A DNA stretch of 43,481 nucleotides from a virus: positions 1-43,481 of the IMG/VR virus record IMGVR_UViG_3300030388_001030. One strand, given 5' to 3'. Of this stretch, positions 1 to 7,410 are shown in pieces (the first letter of the stretch is position 1; each line of letters begins with the position of its first letter). Position numbers and translations under genes: made by a program. The notes beneath the pieces are model-generated. The model saw nothing but the letters and a program-made list of their open reading frames with translations, had not been told where the DNA came from and made no database searches.

Positions 1-1286
1 GTGAATACATTTGCAGCCCACGGCTCTATTCCAGGAGAAACATTGCCAGATAGTTTGCTATTAGAAACGGTAGGAGCAACAGCACGGAGATGAGTATTAC
101 GCATACCAGTTCCAGCACACCATAACGGTTCTCCATAAATCTCTGCAAGGTCCATAGAAGCTCTTTCACTTTCAATTTTAATCTGTGAAAATATTTTCCT
201 AGTTTCAAACTGAGATAATAAACCTTCGAAAGGTATTCCTTTCTCTTGGAGATACGTATGCCATCCGAGGACTCCCAAGCCCAATGCTCTCCCTTTCTGC
301 GCAGATCGAATAGCGTTTTCAAATCCTCGTAGTCCTTTGGCTTTCTGAATAAATTCCTCCATAACTCCGTCAAGAAACATCGTAGCGTCATAGATAAGGT
401 TAGTGTCCTTCCATTCTTCATATTTAGCTAAATTTAATGACGACAAGCAGCAAACAAAACTATGATTCTCATCAGTGTGTAATGTTATCTCACTGCATAT
501 ATTGGTCATGTGAACTTTTAATCCGTTGTCTTTGTACGCTGCTGGATTTGCTTTGTTAACATTTCCTTTAAACATAATGTACGGCTCTCCAGTTGCCTTG
601 CGTTTTCTAAGAAGTTTACTCCATCTAGTCCTTGCATCCGCATCTCCTTGTTCAAGTTTACGCATAAATTTATCGCCCACAATTGCGCACTGATGTAAGT
701 TAAGCGACTGTCTGTTAACGTCTCCTTTGGGCTCTCTAATTTCAAGCCATTCTTCAAAATCGGGGTGGTCAATGTTAATATTAACGCTAGCAGCTCCTCG
801 TCTAACTGATCCTTGATTTGTGGCAAGTATTGTTGAGTCATATATTTTGCAAAAGGGTACGACTCCATCTGATGTTCCATTTCCTGTAATTTTAGCGCCG
901 GCAGGTCTAATCATATTAATTCCAATGCCAACTCCACCGCCATGCTTAGCGAGCAACATCATCTCTAAGTTCTTTTGCCCTATGTCCTGTATGCTATCAG
1001 CAACGTCAATACCGAAGCAGCTAATAGGCAACCCACGATCAGTACCTGTATTAGATAGTACTGGCGAGGCGAGGCAAAGCCACCCACTCCAAATGTATTC
1101 GAAGAACGTTTGTGCCATTTCCGGCTTATATAATCTACGAGCAACCGTTTTACAGACCCTATTGTATGCTTCACGTGGTGTTTCTCCGTCGAATAAATAT
1201 CCCCCGGATATAGTCTTCTTGTATACGTCGTTGTCACCCCACTCAGGGTAATCTTTACCTTTTTTCCAGTTTTCATTCCAGCTCAT
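1..1286 (-). CDS. nrdA: Class I ribonucleotide reductase, alpha (catalytic) subunit, C-terminal end cut by window
   Basis: Reduces ribonucleoside diphosphates to deoxynucleotides for phage DNA synthesis, with the beta subunit encoded just upstream. An uninterrupted reading frame of 428 codons runs from the ATG at 1286 to the window edge, so the C-terminal tail is missing. Visible family hallmarks: the catalytic Asn262-x-Cys264-x-Glu266 triad (NICSE), the first redox cysteine in 'PISCFG' (Cys90), the second in 'FVCCLSSLNL' (Cys279/280) and the later 'GNVSPGIEPW' substrate loop (414-423). The N-terminus goes straight into the alpha domain, so there is no ATP-cone allosteric domain. Its start overlaps the end of a 71-residue coiled-coil gene by 14 bases. 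Codon choice is richer in G/C (CTC, GTC, CGA, GGG) than in the neighbouring beta gene. Identification is secure; the nrdA-type label is by family resemblance. Confidence 0.96.
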   Translation of the reverse strand, partial: MSWNENWKKGKDYPEWGDNDVYKKTISGGYLFDGETPREAYNRVCKTVARRLYKPEMAQTFFEYIWSGWLCLASPVLSNTGTDRGLPISCFGIDVADSIQDIGQKNLEMMLLAKHGGGVGIGINMIRPAGAKITGNGTSDGVVPFCKIYDSTILATNQGSVRRGAASVNINIDHPDFEEWLEIREPKGDVNRQSLNLHQCAIVGDKFMRKLEQGDADARTRWSKLLRKRKATGEPYIMFKGNVNKANPAAYKDNGLKVHMTNICSEITLHTDENHSFVCCLSSLNLAKYEEWKDTNLIYDATMFLDGVMEEFIQKAKGLRGFENAIRSAQKGRALGLGVLGWHTYLQEKGIPFEGLLSQFETRKIFSQIKIESERASMDLAEIYGEPLWCAGTGMRNTHLRAVAPTVSNSKLSGNVSPGIEPWAANVF

Positions 1287-1488
1287 TATCTAATTTTTCT
1301 TTTTCTTTTAATTGTTCTACTATTTTTTCCCACTCATCTTTTCCAATGTACATCTGAAAAGCAGTTAATGTTCCTTGAGCTAAACTCGTGTTAGCTTGTA
1401 TTTCTGTTATCAACTGTTTAACTACATTGGTTAGTGCTTGTACTTTGTTTTGTAAGACCTCTGTCTTACTTTGTTTTTGTCCTTTCAT
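1273..1488 (-). CDS. Small coiled-coil protein between the RNR subunits
   Basis: A 71-residue protein, not recognised. It is almost wholly predicted helix with heptad-like hydrophobic spacing (VLQNKVQALTNVVKQLITEI), then a charged end rich in Lys/Glu. No membrane segment or cysteine. Its last codons overlap the start of the RNR alpha gene by 14 bases and its start overlaps the upstream 48-residue gene by 23, so translation is probably coupled. Position between nrdB and nrdA does not show that it works with the reductase. Confidence 0.7.
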   Translation of the reverse strand: MKGQKQSKTEVLQNKVQALTNVVKQLITEIQANTSLAQGTLTAFQMYIGKDEWEKIVEQLKEKEKLDNELE

Positions 1489-1612
1489 CTCTATAATCTA
1501 TTATAAAACCAGCCAAGACTATTATATTCATAGCAACACTAGATAACACCTCATATAAGTTATGAAACGTATGTATTGATAAGTGAATATGACCAACAAT
1601 CCAAAATGGCAT
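1466..1612 (-). CDS. Small hydrophobic (membrane) protein
   Basis: A 48-residue reading frame starting at the ATG at 1612. A longer form would reach back into the nrdB coding region, which argues for this start. It has a hydrophobic stretch (roughly residues 20-37, VLSSVAMNIIVLAGFII) that could span the membrane once, followed by a charged tail (DYRDERTKTK), so the C-terminus is probably cytoplasmic. There is a 55-base gap after the nrdB stop and a 23-base overlap with the next gene. No family recognised; it could be a chance frame, but compact packing with both neighbours favours a real gene. Confidence 0.5.
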   Translation of the reverse strand: MPFWIVGHIHLSIHTFHNLYEVLSSVAMNIIVLAGFIIDYRDERTKTK

Positions 1613-1667
1613 TGCTAAGTTTTGGCTAATCCATATTAATGTATATTTTAAAAAATGCTTTATGTTA

Positions 1668-2636
1668 TTACCATATATCTTCAAAGTCTTCACCTTCGTT
1701 AGCTTTCGAGTAATCCGTCGGGCGAATAGCAAAGAAATCGGTATGAGTATGCCCCCCGGTAAGATGATAGAACCAATCAAGATTGCTTGCTGCTTCTTTG
1801 TCATATGCAAAATACGATCCCAAGTCAATGTAACCAAGTTCCACAAGTTTTTCATTTGTTCTTTTTTTAATAAAGTGCTTAAGATCATTTGATTTTATTC
1901 CTTCTATATCACCCATCTCAAACATTTTATCAATGTACTTAGACTCGAGTTTCACCATTGTCTCTGCAGCATTTATAATATCCTCTCTACACAAGTGCAA
2001 TAGCTGATCGTTTTCGCTACACATATCTCTAAACAACTTACAACCCATTTTACTGTGTAATGACTCATCTCTTACAGACCATTTCATTTGTTGACCTATA
2101 CCTTTGAGCAAGTTTCTTAATTGAAAAGAATATAAAACAGCAAAAGCAGAATAAAGGCTAACGCCTTCAGCAAAGGCAGAAAATACAGCCAAGCTTTTCC
2201 CGATACCAACAGGATCGTTGCCAGTGTAAGCAACAAGATTGTCAAACCTTGCTGACGTACTTGGTTCATGAAGAAATGCTTCATAGTCCTCTAGTTTTAA
2301 AGTTTCGTTTAAGTAACTGTAAGCTACTGCATGTATTGTTTCTTGCGATCCAAACATCATTGCCATTTGTTTAATTTCATGTTTAGGAAACCATGACACT
2401 ACATTTTGAGTCCAGTAATCTGATACTGCACACTCTGTTTGAGCAAAACCTAGTAGGATATTTCCTACCAGGTTTTTCTCTTTTTCATCTAGCTTTTCGT
2501 TCCAGTCTTTGATATCGCTTTGCATTGGTATCTCAGTATGCAACCAAAATGCTTGGGCTTGTTTTAACCAGCCTTCTGTATAATACTCAGGGTATTCAAA
2601 AGGTTTATACGCTACGCGCTCATCAAACAATCCCAT
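1668..2636 (-). CDS. nrdB: Class I ribonucleotide reductase, beta (radical-generating) subunit
   Basis: A 322-residue ferritin-like protein that houses the metal-radical cofactor for ribonucleotide reductase. All expected ligands can be placed: Glu68 (TEC; Asp in the E. coli enzyme), Glu99 and His102 in 'SQETIH', Glu157 in 'FAEGVS', and Glu191 and His194 in 'RDESLH'. Tyr106 sits four residues after His102, the spacing of the radical tyrosine, so this is a conventional tyrosyl-radical beta rather than a Tyr-less variant. The acidic/aromatic C-terminal tail 'DFEDIW' is the usual docking peptide for alpha. The start overlaps the stop of a 48-residue gene (TAATG), which fixes the ATG at 2636. Confidence 0.97.
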   Translation of the reverse strand: MGLFDERVAYKPFEYPEYYTEGWLKQAQAFWLHTEIPMQSDIKDWNEKLDEKEKNLVGNILLGFAQTECAVSDYWTQNVVSWFPKHEIKQMAMMFGSQETIHAVAYSYLNETLKLEDYEAFLHEPSTSARFDNLVAYTGNDPVGIGKSLAVFSAFAEGVSLYSAFAVLYSFQLRNLLKGIGQQMKWSVRDESLHSKMGCKLFRDMCSENDQLLHLCREDIINAAETMVKLESKYIDKMFEMGDIEGIKSNDLKHFIKKRTNEKLVELGYIDLGSYFAYDKEAASNLDWFYHLTGGHTHTDFFAIRPTDYSKANEGEDFEDIW

Positions 2637-2782
2637 TATCTATAAAACTCTAGTGCTAAGTCTATAAACGGTAAGTACAACACATGCGTGGTACTTTCTT
2701 TTTCTTCATATGATCTAAAACCCAGTAATACACCTGGGTAAAAGCCTATAGATAGGCTCCAACTAGTTTCTTGTTTATCCAT
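2636..2782 (-). CDS. Short beta-rich protein encoded directly before nrdB
   Basis: A 48-residue protein starting MDKQETSW. Two hydrophobic beta-like strands (SLSIGFYPGVLLGFRSY and HVLYLPFIDLALEFY) are joined by a charged turn (EEKEST), which suggests a small beta-hairpin fold. Its stop is fused to the nrdB start (TAATG) and its own start lies inside the stop region of the upstream gene, so it is held in a tightly coupled string. I have the impression of similar small proteins beside phage RNR genes, but cannot confirm it here. Function unknown. Confidence 0.72.
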   Translation of the reverse strand: MDKQETSWSLSIGFYPGVLLGFRSYEEKESTTHVLYLPFIDLALEFYR

Positions 2783-2948
2783 AACATTTTATATTATATT
2801 TATCTTGTAATTTTATTATATCTTTAAATTTAATATAACCCTTGCTCTCAAAAGACCACTTAACAAATTTAGCTATTTGTCTTTCAGCATATTTCTGCTG
2901 CGCTGTTAGCTTCGAGATTCTAGGATTAACCTTATTGTTTCGTCGCAT
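2775..2948 (-). CDS. Small basic protein, unknown
   Basis: A 57-residue frame starting MRRNNKVNPR, rich in Lys/Arg (near one residue in four), with no membrane segment. It ends in an 8-base overlap with the next gene and begins 43 bases inside the end of the endonuclease-like gene upstream, a longer overlap than most here, so the exact start is less certain. A DNA- or RNA-binding role would fit the charge but is not shown. Confidence 0.6.
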   Translation of the reverse strand: MRRNNKVNPRISKLTAQQKYAERQIAKFVKWSFESKGYIKFKDIIKLQDKYNIKCYG

Positions 2949-3358
2949 TCCTTTTGATTTTGTGGTTTATATATTTTTAAAGGTTCTTTTTTGTTTTCAG
3001 TTAAAAGCTTTTTAAACATCTTCCATCTAAGAGGAAATGACTCGTTGGCTCGGCCTTTAGTTTCTATAATAAAGCCTTCACCTATAAAGTCAGGAGTATA
3101 TTTTATATTAAGTATTTTCTTTTTACCTCTGTTTTTATACTCTCCCTTACCATTACCACACCTTTCGTATGATTCAAATGGAAAATCAAAGGCCTCTTGC
3201 AGCTCAAAAGTTTCTCCTTCGTAAAATGATTTTATCTTAGCTTTCTTTAGTGCCATATACATATAGCGTTCTAATCCTGAAGCAAAGTTAATACCATCAT
3301 ATGAGATCTTCTTTGACTGTACTGGGCCTTTTTTTCTTTTATAAGATTTCTTCTTCAT
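2906..3358 (-). CDS. PD-(D/E)XK nuclease-like protein (phage DUF1064 / T7 endonuclease I type)
   Basis: A 150-residue protein with the sequence plan of small phage nucleases: a very basic N-terminus (KKKSYKRKK), an early helix with Glu30 ('SGLERYMYMALKK'), then the core 'YTPDFIGEGFIIETKG' giving Asp90, Glu99 and Lys101 at PD...ExK spacing, followed by a basic helix ('RWKMFKKLL'). In related phages such proteins cut branched DNA (Holliday junction resolvase, T7 gp3) or are uncharacterised DUF1064 members. Placement among replication and nucleotide genes fits a role in resolving replication intermediates before packaging or in degrading host DNA. Fold-level identification is likely; substrate is inference. 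Confidence 0.72.
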   Translation of the reverse strand: MKKKSYKRKKGPVQSKKISYDGINFASGLERYMYMALKKAKIKSFYEGETFELQEAFDFPFESYERCGNGKGEYKNRGKKKILNIKYTPDFIGEGFIIETKGRANESFPLRWKMFKKLLTENKKEPLKIYKPQNQKECDETIRLILESRS

Positions 3359-3605
3359 TTAATTGTATTTGGTTTATCATTGCTTCTTCAATCTCGTCTT
3401 GTAAGCAATGACGTGCTGATTCTAGATACAGTATTGCATCCATTAATTCTTCTTGAACATCAACTATAAACCTTGATAAGTCTTTCTTTTGACCTTCAAT
3501 CTCTTGCATCATCGTAGCTCCATATTTCTTTTGACCTATTAAGCTACGTTCGTCCATCTTCCTTAGTACATCTTGTACTATCTTATCTTGTGTTTTAATC
3601 TGCAT
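3339..3605 (-). CDS. Short MazG-like all-alpha NTP pyrophosphatase-type protein
   Basis: An 88-residue helical protein with the sequence feel of small phage MazG-like proteins: 'RSLIGQKKYG' near the N-terminus and 'DVQEELMDAILYLESARH' in the middle, where the acidic EExxxD pattern would bind Mg2+. Family members hydrolyse nucleoside triphosphates to monophosphates (pool clean-up or alarmone/dNTP control). It overlaps both neighbours (the nuclease by 20 bases, the larger MazG-domain gene by 11). Being next to a second MazG-domain protein suggests related roles or a duplication, but the two are not obviously similar outside the acidic motif. Confidence 0.6.
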   Translation of the reverse strand: MQIKTQDKIVQDVLRKMDERSLIGQKKYGATMMQEIEGQKKDLSRFIVDVQEELMDAILYLESARHCLQDEIEEAMINQIQLNEEEIL

Positions 3606-4353
3606 CTTTTACGAATGTTCCGTTAACCATTTTACCAGTTCTTTTACTGATCTCATTGTAGGCATTATCAATACATGTTTCAATCTCCATGCCTGTTTGA
3701 TGAGCTAAGTTTGTAAGTACTACAACCATATCGCCTATAGCATCCCATGTTTCGTGGTCATCTTGCTTAAGTAAACCTTCAGCTAATTCACCAGCTTCTT
3801 CCATCAGCTTTACGTATTGAGTATGAGGATTACCTTCATCATATATACCTCTTTCATCAGCCCATTTACGTATTAAATCAAACCTATGATTTACTACTGT
3901 AGGTTTTGATGCTCTATTGGCAGCTTCATAAAAAGCTTTGTTGTAAATGTAACACCTGTTTTCATTGTACATTGAAGGCTTTACATTCATCATTATCCAC
4001 GGAATATTTTGTTTGGTTATTTCAAACTGGCCAAAGTCCGGTACTTGCCATGTCATACCTACGTTATCTACTAATCTACCCTTAAGCTTAGTTACTGGTA
4101 CAGGGAATGTTGAGGTTTGTTCTGTTGGGTTTATCTTCATATTATTAAATAAGTTTTTATATAATTTTCTATCTTTCTTATAGCCATAAGACTGTTGAAG
4201 TTCTATTTCGCGATCTGAGATATAATCTATATCTTCTGACTGCTCAAGAACTTCGTACTCTCCCTCCTTATAGCCTTGTACAAGGGTAACTCTCTTAATA
4301 AGATCACACGTTACCCCTATTTTTTTACCTGGTATGTGGTATAAATAATACAT
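3595..4353 (-). CDS. Two-domain protein: GIY-YIG-like N-terminus with C-terminal MazG-type NTP pyrophosphatase
   Basis: A 252-residue protein. Residues about 158-250 are a clear MazG-type domain: Glu185/186 and Glu189 in 'LMEEAGELAEGL' and Asp204/Asp208 in 'WDAIGDMVVVL' give the ExxE...DxxxD metal cluster, so hydrolysis of (d)NTPs to monophosphates is the expected activity. Residues 1-60 resemble a degenerate GIY-YIG nuclease module ('YYLYHIP', then 'KIGVTCDLIKR', then 'DREIELQQSYGYKK'), with the first motif reading YLY instead of GIY. The middle ~90 residues are unassigned. Sitting between thymidylate-synthase-like and RNR genes, the MazG domain fits dNTP pool management. The N-terminal assignment is tentative; it could be a binding module derived from the fold. 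Confidence 0.7.
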   Translation of the reverse strand: MYYLYHIPGKKIGVTCDLIKRVTLVQGYKEGEYEVLEQSEDIDYISDREIELQQSYGYKKDRKLYKNLFNNMKINPTEQTSTFPVPVTKLKGRLVDNVGMTWQVPDFGQFEITKQNIPWIMMNVKPSMYNENRCYIYNKAFYEAANRASKPTVVNHRFDLIRKWADERGIYDEGNPHTQYVKLMEEAGELAEGLLKQDDHETWDAIGDMVVVLTNLAHQTGMEIETCIDNAYNEISKRTGKMVNGTFVKDAD

Positions 4354-4356
4354 ATT

Positions 4357-5004
4357 TTAAATTTTATTGTTATACAAGTGCATGTTATGTGCGTGATGGT
4401 AATACCAACCTGTTTCAATAGACAGTCTGTCTGCAACCATCTCTTGTAATGATGCAAATTGATACTGATCATTACAGAAACCGTACCAGATGTCATTAGA
4501 ACGCATGTAGACGGACATACAAAGCTTATTGTTTATAATACTAAACTGTACCGCGTAAGTACAAGGCGTATCATACATATAATCTCCTGATTCTATCTGT
4601 TTAGCGTCGTATATAGTTATAGCAGCTTGTCTAGTATCTGTATTACTTCTTAGTATTTCTACTACGTTATCTAATTGCTTTTTGCGTTTCCATTGATAAC
4701 CATAATTAGAGTTTACATTACCGTGCTTGTCAGCCATACGTTCCCATATAGGTGGTACTTTACCGTACAGTTCAGCTAGTTTGTCAACACTAGGATCACC
4801 AGACAGATACCAAGACCACTCAGCAGCTGCGTACTTCTTGTTCCAATTACGCTGTACATTTGTTATTGCTTTATCTGAAGGATTGTCTATATAAAAACCA
4901 CAATTAAATATAGCTTTAGTATCACCAAAGTCTATACCGTGTTGTAGTATTTCATCAAGCACAGCTTCATAAGCTTCGTTTGCGTTATTATATCTTCTTG
5001 TCAT
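4357..5004 (-). CDS. Thymidylate synthase / dCMP hydroxymethylase family enzyme
   Basis: A 215-residue folate-dependent pyrimidine C5-transferase homologue (start taken as the ATG at 5004 behind an A-rich leader; an in-frame ATG at 5046 would add 14 residues). Family landmarks: Glu62 with the Trp motif ('AEWSWYL'), 'IWERMAD...NYGYQW', Arg125 (NTDTRQ), catalytic Cys148 in 'DTPCTYAVQF', Arg168-Ser169 and Asp171 in 'MRSNDIWYG', and His209/Tyr211 in 'HNMHLY'. The residue aligned to the uracil-recognising Asn (E. coli TS Asn177) is Asp179 in 'GFCNDQ', as in T4 dCMP hydroxymethylase. That favours a cytosine nucleotide as substrate, hence possibly modified cytosine in phage DNA, but a plain thymidylate synthase cannot be excluded. 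About 50 residues shorter than E. coli ThyA. Confidence 0.88.
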   Translation of the reverse strand: MTRRYNNANEAYEAVLDEILQHGIDFGDTKAIFNCGFYIDNPSDKAITNVQRNWNKKYAAAEWSWYLSGDPSVDKLAELYGKVPPIWERMADKHGNVNSNYGYQWKRKKQLDNVVEILRSNTDTRQAAITIYDAKQIESGDYMYDTPCTYAVQFSIINNKLCMSVYMRSNDIWYGFCNDQYQFASLQEMVADRLSIETGWYYHHAHNMHLYNNKI

Positions 5005-5251
5005 TGTTTTTATTTCTTTTGTTATAATAGTATTTACAGTATTCAAATATCTTTATCCATATATCTGTCTTTCCGTATGCTTCTGGATCTCTATAGGTAT
5101 TGCCATTGTTTGTTATATCTACATACCATTTTATGTATGATTTAGCAAATGGTGCAATTAGTATATTATTATTAATGCACCAGTGATATGCATTCCAGTC
5201 TTCTACTTCATAACCTGGATTGCCCATATCTATCTTAGCTTTTTTACCCAT
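4988..5251 (-). CDS. Small protein between primase-helicase and TS-like gene, unknown
   Basis: An 87-residue protein rich in Tyr, Trp, Asn and Lys ('EVEDWNAYHWCINNN', 'YIKWYVDITNNG', 'IFEYCKYYYNKRNKNN'), without recognisable motifs. The ATG at 5251 is fused to the primase-helicase stop (TAATG), which I prefer over the in-frame ATG at 5260. Its end overlaps the TS-like gene by 17 bases. Expressed as part of the replication operon; function unknown. Confidence 0.7.
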   Translation of the reverse strand: MGKKAKIDMGNPGYEVEDWNAYHWCINNNILIAPFAKSYIKWYVDITNNGNTYRDPEAYGKTDIWIKIFEYCKYYYNKRNKNNDKKI

Positions 5252-6972
5252 TATTCCCAAGGCATTTTATCATCGCCTATATTCACTTGCTCATGCGGAA
5301 TAAAACAACCTGACTTTGGTTCCCATTTAAAATTAGCTTCAGCTCCGTTTTCACCAAGGTTTTGAAACTTAACTTTTAAAACTTTAGCTTTAACTGTTTT
5401 AGCTTCATAATCTCTGTGAACAAGTATGCCATGATAACTAGCATCATACCATTCACCGCCGCCTTTTATATTGTACATTGTCGGCTCTTCAATCTTGCCA
5501 TCATTGTTTTTATACATCTTAGTTGGGTGAGCAACAATAAATACTAATACATCGAATTTCTTAGCAAAGATTTCTATCTTCATTAAGTATTCCATTGTAT
5601 ATCTATTTACATCATCAGAACCTCCAACGTCTCTAACTTTATTAAAGGGATCGATAACTAAACATTTAATACCTTTACGTTTAACTAGTTCAGCACCTTT
5701 TTTAAGCACTGAGTCTAGCGTATATCGTTCCATGTCAATATGGAAGTAATTAGTATTACAATGATCTGCTACTTGATTCCATCTTTCTGTATCTATGTCT
5801 TGAGTTGTTGGCATGCCTTGCCAAGTCTTACGCATTAATTTATGAGCGTGTAGATAAGTAGGTTGGTTTTCCGGAGATGCGAAAGCTGTTTTCCAGCCAT
5901 AGTTAGCATTGTAACCGACAACCATTTGATCCACGAAATCTGACTTCCCTGAAGAAGGTATCCCAGTGACCGTGATAAATTGACCAGTGTACGTCGAAAA
6001 TATATTGTCAAAATTTTCAAGACCAACTTGAAAGCCAGGCTTAAAACCATTACGAACAAAGTCCGTGACTTCATCTTCGATATCCCTGAACGTCGTAACA
6101 TTCTCCATTGGTACAGGCTTTGCTCCTTTAATACGCTCTGCCAAGCTTTGTTTTCCATATTTTTGTAAGTATTCATTGGCATCTTTACAGTCATCAAACG
6201 TGGCTATAAAGCATACTTCTGATCCTAATCTTCTAACAAGCTCAGCTTGTAATGCTTGACCCGCTTCGTCTGAATCGACGGCTAAAATAATTTTCTCTTT
6301 GTCTTCGAAATAATCTATACAATTGTCTAAGTAATCTAAGTTGTTAGTATTAAGTGTAGCTCCATTTGGAACTGATATAACATTTGGCACACCAGCTTCG
6401 TGTAAAGCTAATACATCCATTTCTCCTTCGGTTAAGACACAATAGTCATAACCTATTATACTATTTATATTATAGAATACTTTTTCAGCACCCTTATATA
6501 ATTTAAAGTTCTTTCGTCCATCACGATACTTAACATTGATAAGTTGATCGCCCATGAAGTAATTAAACTTTATAACGTTCTCGGTTTTACCGGTCTGAGG
6601 CATATACTCAGGACCCTCGCTGATTTCAAGATCAACAAGGGTTTTTTGAGATATTCCCCTAGTTTTAAACCATTCAATTACTTTGTCACTTAAAAACTCA
6701 GGATATTCATTAGCATTAGGTGGACCAGTTGGTCTCACATAAACTTTTTCACTAGCACCTTTGCGTTTATAAGTGTGTAACTGAAACGATGTATTACAGT
6801 TGTGACAAGTACCGAGACCACGTTCCCAATCATAAGAAGCACATTTTGCTTTTTGATTCTTGGGTTTCCTGTCGTGAGAGCAAACAGGGCATGTACCCTG
6901 CTTCTTACCCTCATCAAGCTTATGTTGATTGAACTCGTCAATCAAAAATCCATTGATCTCTATTTCTTGCAT
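5251..6972 (-). CDS. T7 gp4-type DNA primase-helicase
   Basis: A 573-residue bifunctional replication protein that would unwind DNA at the fork and make lagging-strand primers. Domains in order: zinc-binding domain with Cys28/Cys31 and Cys56/Cys59 (CPVC...CHNC); TOPRIM primase with 'EGEMD' (182-186) and 'DSDEAG' (233-238); hexameric RecA/DnaB-type helicase with Walker A 'GIPSSGKS' (337-344), Walker B 'CLVIDPFNKV' with Asp441, and the motif-3 His482 in 'IVAHPTK'. All catalytic positions look intact, and the length matches T7 gp4 (566). It sits in one operon with SSB, annealing protein, exonuclease and ligase. No DNA polymerase is in the window, so the partner must lie outside. Confidence 0.96.
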   Translation of the reverse strand: MQEIEINGFLIDEFNQHKLDEGKKQGTCPVCSHDRKPKNQKAKCASYDWERGLGTCHNCNTSFQLHTYKRKGASEKVYVRPTGPPNANEYPEFLSDKVIEWFKTRGISQKTLVDLEISEGPEYMPQTGKTENVIKFNYFMGDQLINVKYRDGRKNFKLYKGAEKVFYNINSIIGYDYCVLTEGEMDVLALHEAGVPNVISVPNGATLNTNNLDYLDNCIDYFEDKEKIILAVDSDEAGQALQAELVRRLGSEVCFIATFDDCKDANEYLQKYGKQSLAERIKGAKPVPMENVTTFRDIEDEVTDFVRNGFKPGFQVGLENFDNIFSTYTGQFITVTGIPSSGKSDFVDQMVVGYNANYGWKTAFASPENQPTYLHAHKLMRKTWQGMPTTQDIDTERWNQVADHCNTNYFHIDMERYTLDSVLKKGAELVKRKGIKCLVIDPFNKVRDVGGSDDVNRYTMEYLMKIEIFAKKFDVLVFIVAHPTKMYKNNDGKIEEPTMYNIKGGGEWYDASYHGILVHRDYEAKTVKAKVLKVKFQNLGENGAEANFKWEPKSGCFIPHEQVNIGDDKMPWE

Positions 6973-6989
6973 TTAATTTAATTTAATTA

Positions 6990-7100
6990 TTAATCTCCAT
7001 CTCTACAGTCTGGGCATATGTCACAGAAGTCTATTTCTTCTTGCGACATACTAGCGTGACACATTTGACACGCCAGTTCGCCATTATTTTTATAGTGCAT
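6990..7100 (-). CDS. 36-residue zinc-ribbon-like peptide
   Basis: Short gene starting at the ATG fused to the SSB stop (TAATG at 7102-7098). It holds two cysteine pairs, 'CQMCH' (11-15) and 'CDICPDC' (26-32), enough for one zinc site, with no room for a further domain. Directly upstream of the primase-helicase, which carries its own zinc domain, so an accessory role in primer-site recognition is conceivable but unproven. Coupling and cysteine spacing make a chance frame unlikely. Confidence 0.7.
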   Translation of the reverse strand: MHYKNNGELACQMCHASMSQEEIDFCDICPDCRDGD

Positions 7101-7408
7101 TAAAATGGTAGATCATCTACTGGTTGAGCAACTGGTGCAGCTTGCTGAGGTTGATCCTCTCTTGGAGCAGCTGCTACGTTGTCACCGTTAGTCCATACTA
7201 CAGAAACATTACCTAAGTAAGTCTTTGCTACTTTAGCCTCTCGTTCTTCTTTAGACTGAGCTATAACAATTGGTCCTTGATTACCAAACTGGTCAGGCTC
7301 ATCGTTTATAGTTATTGTTATAGGTAGGTATTTACCTTTTTTACCTTCAATAATCTTTGTTTTATCAACAAGATTCAGGTTTATGCTTGCTTTAATTATA
7401 CTAGCCAT
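7100..7408 (-). CDS. Single-stranded DNA-binding protein (small OB-fold, acidic tail)
   Basis: A 102-residue protein. The N-terminal ~75 residues alternate short beta-like strands ('IIKASINLNLVD', 'KYLPITITIND', 'GPIVIAQS', 'NVSVVWTNG'), consistent with one OB fold. A Gln/Ala/Pro-rich linker follows, ending in the acidic tip 'DDLPF', the hallmark by which bacterial-type SSBs recruit repair and replication partners. Its location between the exonuclease/annealing pair and the primase-helicase supports the call. It would coat ssDNA at forks and recombination intermediates. No close SSB family signature beyond the tail is claimed. Confidence 0.82.
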   Translation of the reverse strand: MASIIKASINLNLVDKTKIIEGKKGKYLPITITINDEPDQFGNQGPIVIAQSKEEREAKVAKTYLGNVSVVWTNGDNVAAAPREDQPQQAAPVAQPVDDLPF

Positions 7409-7410
7409 AT

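Noticed and set aside
26-421. Open frames on the minus strand at 26-421, 518-880 and 980-1276
   Set aside because: They are one shadow frame of the RNR alpha gene; the true frame is open from 1286 to the edge and carries all the catalytic motifs.
1662-1892. 76-residue plus-strand frame antisense to the nrdB end
   Set aside because: Shadow of the metal-binding subunit gene; no promoter or coupling on that strand.
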